Below are positions 14,943 through 20,310 of a DNA stretch of 20,310 bases, in pieces (position 1 is the first letter of the stretch; the number at the start of each line of letters is the position of its first letter). Below the pieces are notes generated by a model that was not told where the DNA came from, ran no database searches, and saw only the letters and a list, made by a program, of their open reading frames with translations. Source of the DNA: DASUFP01 sp036274495 (lineage in GTDB: Bacteria; Bacteroidota; Bacteroidia; AKYH767-A; OLB10). A program made the translations under genes and the position numbers. The stretch is taken from NCBI GenBank assembly GCA_036274495.1, contig DASUFP010000066.1:1-20310 (forward strand), in the 5' to 3' direction.

Positions 14943-16313
14943 TTACTTTTTGGTAGTGAACCAGTTTGCGAGGTTCGGGCATGACTGAAACTCCGGAGAA
15001 ATCTGGACATACGTCGTTTCACGCTTTTTTTTCACCCACTCATCAAGCGCTTTAGATTCTTTTTCGGTAAGAGTAGCCTCCTGAATACGCTGATAATCGT
15101 TTGTGAGATTGGCCTTGTGGGGCTGTGTACGTGATTTCAAATATAAAATCCGAAATGCGGTGTATTGTTCGGCAGAAAGGGATTGAATAGGAGCGGAGAT
15201 TTCATCCGGTTCCATTCGTTCGATCTGAAAATAAACTGCCGGATCTACTTCATCCGCTTCAAATCGTGTTGTGCCGTTCTTTTGATTAATAACGTTTCCG
15301 CCATTGTAACGCGAATCGTTATCGTCACTGAATCGTTGTGCGGCATCGGAAAAAGAAATTGAATCGGCAATTATGGCGTGGTATAAACTGTCGGCTTTTA
15401 TCTTGGTTAAGGCGATATCTTCCGGAGTAAATTCCGGTTTAATCAAAATATGACGTACATTTATCTGTTCACCGCGGCGTTCAATTAATTGAATAATATG
15501 AAAACCAAACCTGGTTTCAATAACTTCAGAAACTTCACCTTTGCGAAGTTTAAACGCAGCGGATTCAAATTCAGGAACAAAATCTCCTCTGGTAACAAAT
15601 CCCAATTCACCTCCGTTACGTGCTGACCCATCCTGGCTGTAAAGAATTGCCAGTGTTGCAAAATCTTCTCCATCCAATACTCTTTTGCGGTAACCCTCAA
15701 GCCGGTCACGTACTTTTTGCTTCTCGGCTTCGCTGACAGGAACATTCATCACAATCTGCCCATATTCAATTTCAGCATTTATAAAGGGCAGGCTATCGGG
15801 AGGTATAGCATTAAAAAAGGCTCGTACATCTGCAGGTGAAACGGTTACATTTTTGGTCACTTTACTCTGCATCTGCTGAGCCAGCATCTGGTCTTTGATT
15901 AATGGACGAAATTCGTCCTTTATCTCCAATATGCTTTTGTCGTAGTATTGCTCAAGCTTTTCTTCTGATCCGATCTGGTTCACCATGTAGCCGATCCTTC
16001 TGTCTAGTTCGTTGTCAACCTGACTGTCGGTTACCTCAATACTGTCAATTATAGCCTGATTTACAAGCATCTTGTTGACAATCATCTGTTCCACCAGCTT
16101 GCATTTCATATCGGAATTGTCAGTAGCTCCCTGCGTCAACAACTGGTCGTATTGTCCCTCTATTTCAGATTTTAAAAGGATTTTTGAACCTACAATGGCC
16201 GACACCTGATCAATTACCTGGTCAAGTGGTTGTGAAACAGCCGGTGATACACCTCCTGTCACAACTAAAAGGAACAGTATCAGTGATTTATTTCGAATAA
16301 ATTTCAAATTCAT
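14943..16313 (-). CDS. SurA-like periplasmic peptidyl-prolyl isomerase
   Basis: A 456-residue protein with a signal peptide (about 1-28, ending PAVSQ), a SurA N-terminal chaperone region (about 30-160, beginning LDQVIDQVSAIVGSKILLKSEIE) and parvulin domains. The first parvulin domain (about 181-280) is canonical: FATLAILYSQDGSARNGGELGFVTRGDFVPEFESAAF, then FGFHIIQL. The second (about 285-385) starts with VRHILIKPE but lacks the GG-x-LG stretch and the FGxHI end, so it is probably not catalytic. A helical C-terminal arm follows. SurA assists outer-membrane protein folding, so the same role is inferred. The ATG (16311-16313) overlaps the end of the upstream lipoprotein gene by 26 bases, which suggests translational coupling. 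Confidence 0.92.
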   Translation of the reverse strand: MNLKFIRNKSLILFLLVVTGGVSPAVSQPLDQVIDQVSAIVGSKILLKSEIEGQYDQLLTQGATDNSDMKCKLVEQMIVNKMLVNQAIIDSIEVTDSQVDNELDRRIGYMVNQIGSEEKLEQYYDKSILEIKDEFRPLIKDQMLAQQMQSKVTKNVTVSPADVRAFFNAIPPDSLPFINAEIEYGQIVMNVPVSEAEKQKVRDRLEGYRKRVLDGEDFATLAILYSQDGSARNGGELGFVTRGDFVPEFESAAFKLRKGEVSEVIETRFGFHIIQLIERRGEQINVRHILIKPEFTPEDIALTKIKADSLYHAIIADSISFSDAAQRFSDDNDSRYNGGNVINQKNGTTRFEADEVDPAVYFQIERMEPDEISAPIQSLSAEQYTAFRILYLKSRTQPHKANLTNDYQRIQEATLTEKESKALDEWVKKKRETTYVQISPEFQSCPNLANWFTTKK

Positions 16314-17226
16314 TTTGCTTCAGTGCTTCATCATAAACTGCCTGTTCCATTTCTTTTATCAATTCCAGCTTTCTGGTATTCAATATCTGGTTTCGGATAT
16401 CGTCGCGTACAAAGCTTAACGGAGATTGGCTTTCTCTTATTTTCATGTCGCCTATTCGCACAAAATAGTAAAAAGTACTGTCTTCTGTTTCAATGTACCT
16501 GTTGTTCCGAAGAAAACTCTCTTTATCATAAGTCTTTATAGGGACCTTTTTAAGGAGATCATCAAAAAGCAACCATGTTTGGTCGTCCAGATGGAAATCG
16601 GAAGCAAACTGAAAACAATATTCTTCAAGCAAGGCTCTGTCTTTCGGGTTTTGTGAGCGGTACCAGTCTCTTACCTTAGGAAGTTTTGGTGCATTTTTTT
16701 TCACTTTAAGATACAACACCTTCACGATGTTGTCTTTTAATTCAAAATTCTGCTGGTTATCCTGGTAAAATTTTTCAATTTCTTCATCCTGTACCAGCGT
16801 ATCGAGACGCTGTTCTATCAGCTCCGATTCATAAATATAGGTAATAAGCGAATTCCTGTAATCGAGCAGCTTTTGTTCCACATTCTTTTTTTCCTCATCA
16901 AGATTGTTTTCGGCTTTATACAGAATGACCTGTTGTTTAATCCAGTTCTGAATAAAGCTTCTCATCAACAGGAGACTGTCTTCCGGGCTTGTATTCGCCG
17001 GTATCATTCTTCTGACTTCGTCCAGGTAGAGGTATTTATCATAGGCGCGGGCCACAGCATTGTCGGGGTGTTTTTCTTGTTTAACATGAAACCACTCACA
17101 TCCGCTAAGGACTAACAAAAAGGCGGTTAAAACCAATGCCCCGGTAATCCGGGGCAATGGAAATGCTTGGGCAATATGTACAGAAAAGCGGTTCAATGCG
17201 TCGTCACTGCTTTGCAAAGGAAGCAA
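16288..17226 (-). CDS. SurA/PpiD-like lipoprotein lacking a recognisable isomerase core
   Basis: A protein of 312 residues from ATG 17224-17226. A lipobox LVLSGC places the lipid-bearing Cys at residue 43, so it should be a membrane-anchored lipoprotein. After it come SurA/PpiD-like N-terminal features (VARAYDKYLYLDEVRRMI), a long helical segment (about 65-145) and a parvulin-like region (about 145-290) in which the usual GG-x-LG, VPEFE and FGxHI motifs cannot be found. It is probably a chaperone without isomerase activity. The ATG gives a long 42-residue signal peptide and overlaps the upstream stop by 23 bases. A TTG at 17155-17157 would give a normal 20-residue signal peptide (MPRITGALVLTAFLLVLSGC). 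The true start is therefore open. A strong hairpin lies in these codons. Confidence 0.82.
   Translation of the reverse strand: MLPLQSSDDALNRFSVHIAQAFPLPRITGALVLTAFLLVLSGCEWFHVKQEKHPDNAVARAYDKYLYLDEVRRMIPANTSPEDSLLLMRSFIQNWIKQQVILYKAENNLDEEKKNVEQKLLDYRNSLITYIYESELIEQRLDTLVQDEEIEKFYQDNQQNFELKDNIVKVLYLKVKKNAPKLPKVRDWYRSQNPKDRALLEEYCFQFASDFHLDDQTWLLFDDLLKKVPIKTYDKESFLRNNRYIETEDSTFYYFVRIGDMKIRESQSPLSFVRDDIRNQILNTRKLELIKEMEQAVYDEALKQNEFEIYSK
17133..17160 (-). repeat. Terminator-like hairpin in the signal-peptide codons of the lipoprotein gene
   Basis: On the minus strand, TGCCCCGG (17156-17149 read as its complement) pairs with CCGGGGCA around an ATTA loop: an 8-base perfect G+C-rich stem. One mismatch and three more pairs (CCA/TGG) extend it over 17133-17160. 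TTTT follows directly on the minus strand (17129-17132), so it looks like an intrinsic terminator, though the T run is short. It lies inside the reading frame, upstream of the lipobox and about 44-71 bases after the stop of the preceding isomerase gene. Confidence 0.6.
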
Positions 17227-19162
17227 CTACATCCTGATTCACCTGAACCGGATATTTGTTACGTAATTCGGCAATCCATTCCTTTTCAAGATAATTCTGA
17301 TAATCGGCAGTTACAATGCCTTTTGCCTCATCGAGTGATTTGGGAGTTGGGGCAATAACATCTTTAATATCAACAAAAATTACGGAGTTGTTGATGTTTA
17401 AGTCAGGAGACAGGCCCTTTTCCCATTTAACAGTGTCAATGATCTCATTGTCGCCTTTCAGGAATTTACCTGATTTTACTGCAAAATTAAGTTGCGAATC
17501 TTTGTTCAGGGCAGCCTGAATATCTTCAACGGGAGTGTTCTTTTTGAGCATTTTTCTTGCCTTTGCTGCTATGCTTGCATCAGCACAAGTATAAATCACC
17601 GCATCGCAACGGGTATCCCACATATAATTCGACTTGTTTGCGTCATAGAACCGCTGTAAGCCGAGTGTATCCTTAACAGCTTTTGACCAAACCTTTTTGT
17701 CTGTCAGATCGAAGAGCAGGATACCGTCACGGTATTCCTGAATAAGCGATTTGAATTCGGGGTATTTGTTTTCGAGCTGGCTTTCTTCATATGCAATGCA
17801 TGTTTCATCTACATACTGACCGTAAAGTGTATTGCCGATTTGACGGGGAGAAGCGTTTGATCTTTTCGTCTGGTGACTGGCAACATATTCTGCAAAATCT
17901 TTTTGTGTATAAGTGTTTTTACCTAATGTGAACAATGGCTTTTCCATCCCCTGTGCTTTTTCAACGGTCCATTCGCCATTGGTAACTGTCGAATCAAGTG
18001 AATTTACAAACAGGTCTTTCGTTTTAGGAACTTCTTTGAAACCATATTCTTTTTTGATCCGCTTGATGAGCGCATTTTTACTGATGTCGGCCCGGCTATC
18101 GCGAGCCACCTGTGTTTTCAGCTCATTTTTCTTTTGGTCAAAATCAGGAACCGGTTTTTTCTCCAGGCGCTTAATGATGTGCCATCCGTAACTTGTTTTC
18201 ACAGGCATTGAAAAATCACCATCTTTCTGTAATTCGAAAGCAGCTTTTTCAAATTCAGGTACCATTCGTCCTGTGCCGAAAGGAGGAAGCACTCCGCCAT
18301 TTTTAGCAGAACCTTTGTCATCGGAAAACTTCATAGCCAGGTCTTCAAATTTCTCGCCATTTTTAAGTTTTCCATAGATCTCATCGATTTTGGCTTTCGC
18401 CTGTTTTGCAACTGAATCAGGAGCACCGGGAGCCAGTTTGATCATGATGTGTGCAACTTTTATTTCACCTTGTGCAGGTCGCACATCAACCACTTTTATG
18501 ATGTGATAACCAAATTTGGTGCGAACGGGATTTGAGATCTGTCCAACCGGAGTATTATATGCTGCAGTTTCAAAAGGGTAAACCATTTGCATGCCTGTAA
18601 AATAACCCAGATCCCCCATGTTCTCCTTTGCACTTTGATCGTTGGAAGAGTCTTTTGCCATTTTTCCAAAGTCAGCGCCCTTGAGAATCATTTCTCTGAT
18701 TTTCATAATCCTGTTATAAGCTGCAAGCGTATCTTTTGGCAATGCATCAGGCGCAACACTTATGAGAATGTGACTGGCGCGGACGTCTTTCTGAAGTCTG
18801 TCGTAAGCTTCCTTGATAAGCGCATCAGTTACCTCCTTATCGGTGAGATAGGGCTGGGCAAGCTGCTTTCTGTAACCTTTCAGTTCGTTTTGAAACGCCG
18901 AACTGGTATCCATTTTTTCCTCTTCCGCTTCCTTTACTTTGAGCTTGTAATTGATATACAAATCGAGGTATTCCCTCAAATCTGCCATATCGGTAGCACC
19001 CTCTTTATTGTTGTTTTTTCTGTAAACTTTCTCAAATTCAGATTTGGTTACAGGTGTACCGGCAATGGTCATCAAAACCGGATCTGCGGATGGCTGGCTT
19101 TGGGCGGTACAAGCAGAACCTGCCATGAGGGCAATAAGTGGAAGCAATAACAATTTTTTCAT
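17204..19162 (-). CDS. Double-parvulin peptidyl-prolyl isomerase, lipoprotein (PpiD/SurA-like)
   Basis: A 652-residue protein with a short signal peptide and lipobox (MAGSAC, Cys18), so probably a periplasm-facing lipoprotein. Residues 25-125 form a SurA-like N-terminal helical region (VTKSEFEKVYRKNNNKEG). Two full parvulin domains follow: the first about 127-228 (VRASHILISVAP, MGDLGYFTGMQMVYPFETAAY, FGYHIIKV), the second about 234-337 (IKVAHIMIKLAPG, NGGVLPPFGTGRMVPEFEKAAFEL, YGWHIIKRL). The remaining 300 residues are mostly helical and probably chaperone-like. It would speed proline isomerisation in envelope proteins. It follows guaB by 65 bases, overlaps the next gene by 23, and heads the three-gene parvulin run. 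The start is ATG 19160-19162. Confidence 0.92.
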   Translation of the reverse strand: MKKLLLLPLIALMAGSACTAQSQPSADPVLMTIAGTPVTKSEFEKVYRKNNNKEGATDMADLREYLDLYINYKLKVKEAEEEKMDTSSAFQNELKGYRKQLAQPYLTDKEVTDALIKEAYDRLQKDVRASHILISVAPDALPKDTLAAYNRIMKIREMILKGADFGKMAKDSSNDQSAKENMGDLGYFTGMQMVYPFETAAYNTPVGQISNPVRTKFGYHIIKVVDVRPAQGEIKVAHIMIKLAPGAPDSVAKQAKAKIDEIYGKLKNGEKFEDLAMKFSDDKGSAKNGGVLPPFGTGRMVPEFEKAAFELQKDGDFSMPVKTSYGWHIIKRLEKKPVPDFDQKKNELKTQVARDSRADISKNALIKRIKKEYGFKEVPKTKDLFVNSLDSTVTNGEWTVEKAQGMEKPLFTLGKNTYTQKDFAEYVASHQTKRSNASPRQIGNTLYGQYVDETCIAYEESQLENKYPEFKSLIQEYRDGILLFDLTDKKVWSKAVKDTLGLQRFYDANKSNYMWDTRCDAVIYTCADASIAAKARKMLKKNTPVEDIQAALNKDSQLNFAVKSGKFLKGDNEIIDTVKWEKGLSPDLNINNSVIFVDIKDVIAPTPKSLDEAKGIVTADYQNYLEKEWIAELRNKYPVQVNQDVVASFAKQ

Positions 19163-19227
19163 AAGACCTTTGTATAGGGTAGGTTTGGTTTAAAAATGGT
19201 GGGCTAAAATATTTTCAGAAAGTGAAT

Positions 19228-20310
19228 TTAGCGTGAATAATTAGGTGATTCTCGAATGATTGTTACTCCATGCGGGTGAGATTCCCGGACACCGTTCATA
19301 GTAATTCTGATGAATCTGGCCTGCTGAAGTGTTTTTATGTCCTTAGCCCCGCAGTAACCCATACTCGCTCTGAGTCCCCCGATAAGCTGGTACACCTCCT
19401 CAGCTAATGTACCCTTGTAGGGAACCCTGCCAACAATTCCTTCCGGAACAAGCTTTTTGATATCGTCTTCTGCGTCCTGAAAATACCTGTCTTTGGAACC
19501 GTCTTTCATAGCGTCAATAGATCCCATTCCTCTGATAACTTTATATTTTCGGCCTTCGTAAATGATGGTTTCTCCCGGTGATTCTTCAACGCCTGCAAAA
19601 AGAGATCCGGCCATAATACAATTGGCGCCGGCCGCCAGGGCTTTTGGAACATCGCCTGTAAAGCGAATGCCTCCGTCGGCAATCACCGGTACGCCCGAAT
19701 CTTTAATGGCATTGGCAACATTATAAATAGCCGTCAGCTGAGGAACACCAACTCCGGCAACCACTCTGGTGGTACAAATAGATCCCGGGCCAATTCCCAC
19801 TTTTACAGCATCAGCACCTGCTTTAACAAGCGCTCTGGCAGCTTCGGCGGTGGCAATATTTCCCACAACCACATCAAGATCTCCAAATTGTTTTTTTACT
19901 GCTTTCAAAGCCTGTAAAACGCCTTTTGAATGGCCATGTGCGGTGTCGATAACAACAGCATCTACTCCTGCATTTACAAGGGCAGAAACCCGTTCCAACA
20001 TATCAGCCGTTACACCGATTGCACCCGCTACTCTAAGTCTTCCTAATTTGTCTTTACATGAATTCGGTCGCGCTTTGAATTTAAGAATGTCTTTGTAAGT
20101 AATCAGACCAATCAGCTTTCCCTGTTTATCAATTACCGGAAGTTTTTCAATCTTATAATCCTGCAGTATAACTTCCGCTTTTTGGAGGCTGGTAACTCCG
20201 GTAACCGTTATAAGGTTTTCGCGGGTCATTACCTGATGCACTTTTTTTGAAAGTTGCTTTTCGAACCGAAGGTCCCGGTTTGTCAAGATACCGACCAGTG
20301 TATTTTTTTC
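19228..20310 (-). CDS. guaB: IMP dehydrogenase, N-terminus beyond the window
   Basis: The frame is open to base 20310, so the 5' end lies outside and about 360 residues remain. It begins at the end of the first CBS domain (TLVGILTNRDLRF), continues through the second CBS domain (VMTRENLITVTG to LITYKDILKF) and into the catalytic barrel. Diagnostic elements are VDAVVIDTAHGHS, VKVGIGPGSICTTR with the catalytic Cys codon at 19774-19776, ADGGIRFTGDVPKALAAGA, the flap region YFQDAEDD and EGIVGRVPYKG. The enzyme oxidises IMP to XMP, the first committed step of GMP synthesis, with NAD. The CBS module allows nucleotide control. A TTG inside the frame at 20284-20286 is not a start. Confidence 0.97.
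   Translation of the reverse strand, partial: EKNTLVGILTNRDLRFEKQLSKKVHQVMTRENLITVTGVTSLQKAEVILQDYKIEKLPVIDKQGKLIGLITYKDILKFKARPNSCKDKLGRLRVAGAIGVTADMLERVSALVNAGVDAVVIDTAHGHSKGVLQALKAVKKQFGDLDVVVGNIATAEAARALVKAGADAVKVGIGPGSICTTRVVAGVGVPQLTAIYNVANAIKDSGVPVIADGGIRFTGDVPKALAAGANCIMAGSLFAGVEESPGETIIYEGRKYKVIRGMGSIDAMKDGSKDRYFQDAEDDIKKLVPEGIVGRVPYKGTLAEEVYQLIGGLRASMGYCGAKDIKTLQQARFIRITMNGVRESHPHGVTIIRESPNYSR

Noticed and set aside
14909..15022. An N-terminal extension of moxR starting at ATG 15022.
   Set aside because: It adds 38 basic, low-complexity residues unlike MoxR proteins and overlaps the SurA-like gene by 80 bases. ATG 14908 gives the normal N-terminus.
18587..19150. A 187-codon plus-strand frame opposite the double-parvulin gene.
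   Set aside because: It lies wholly antisense to an unambiguous gene, and its translation is an unstructured mix rich in Phe, Cys and Ile with no motif.
1..20310. A search for a mobile element, defence island, CRISPR array, tRNA or rRNA.
   Set aside because: No transposase, integrase, repeat array or RNA-gene pattern was seen, and almost all sequence is accounted for by recognisable core genes.

Overview
The window reads as a stretch of core chromosome from a Bacteroidota bacterium, most likely class Bacteroidia (Bacteroidales or a close order). The reasons are a short primary sigma factor without region 1.1, a DUF2027 plus Smr protein of the kind known from this group, A-rich leaders instead of Shine-Dalgarno sites before most genes, and a promoter before rpoD matching the Bacteroidota -33/-7 consensus (TTTG / TAnnTTTG). 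Coding density is high and no stretch over 300 bases lacks a gene. I found no tRNA, rRNA, CRISPR array, insertion sequence, integrase or phage gene.

Layout. (1) Positions 1-297, plus strand: the 3' end of thioredoxin reductase, converging on (2) a long minus-strand block, 309-9492. In transcription order that block holds dapF, a GNAT acetyltransferase, a seven-haem cytochrome c with TPRs, mltG, an unrecognised exported protein, a phosphohexomutase, a DUF2279 protein and a DUF2027/Smr protein. The first four are joined by 4-base overlaps or a short gap and look like one operon spanning DAP supply and cell-wall processing. (3) A 265-base divergent intergenic region (9493-9757) with several dyads. 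(4) Three plus-strand single genes: a DegP/HtrA protease, rpoD and an N-terminally extended glyceraldehyde-3-phosphate dehydrogenase, each followed by a clear intrinsic terminator. (5) A second minus-strand block, 13940-20310: guaB (cut by the window edge), a double-parvulin lipoprotein, a SurA/PpiD-like lipoprotein without a recognisable isomerase core, a SurA-like periplasmic isomerase, and a MoxR ATPase.

How the genes fit together. Much of the window concerns the cell envelope: meso-DAP formation (DapF), glycan-strand termination (MltG), envelope proteolysis (DegP) and outer-membrane protein folding (three parvulin-family proteins in overlapping frames). Housekeeping genes (guaB, rpoD, gapdh, trxB, phosphohexomutase) are interspersed. 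I did not find a convincing new defence, mobile or secretion system. The items most worth a second look are a strong terminator-like hairpin inside the signal-peptide codons of the middle parvulin-family gene, the coenzyme-site substitutions and 140-residue extension of the GAPDH, the haptahaem-TPR lipoprotein overlapping mltG, the unrecognised 365-residue exported protein, and the dyads between dapF and degP.
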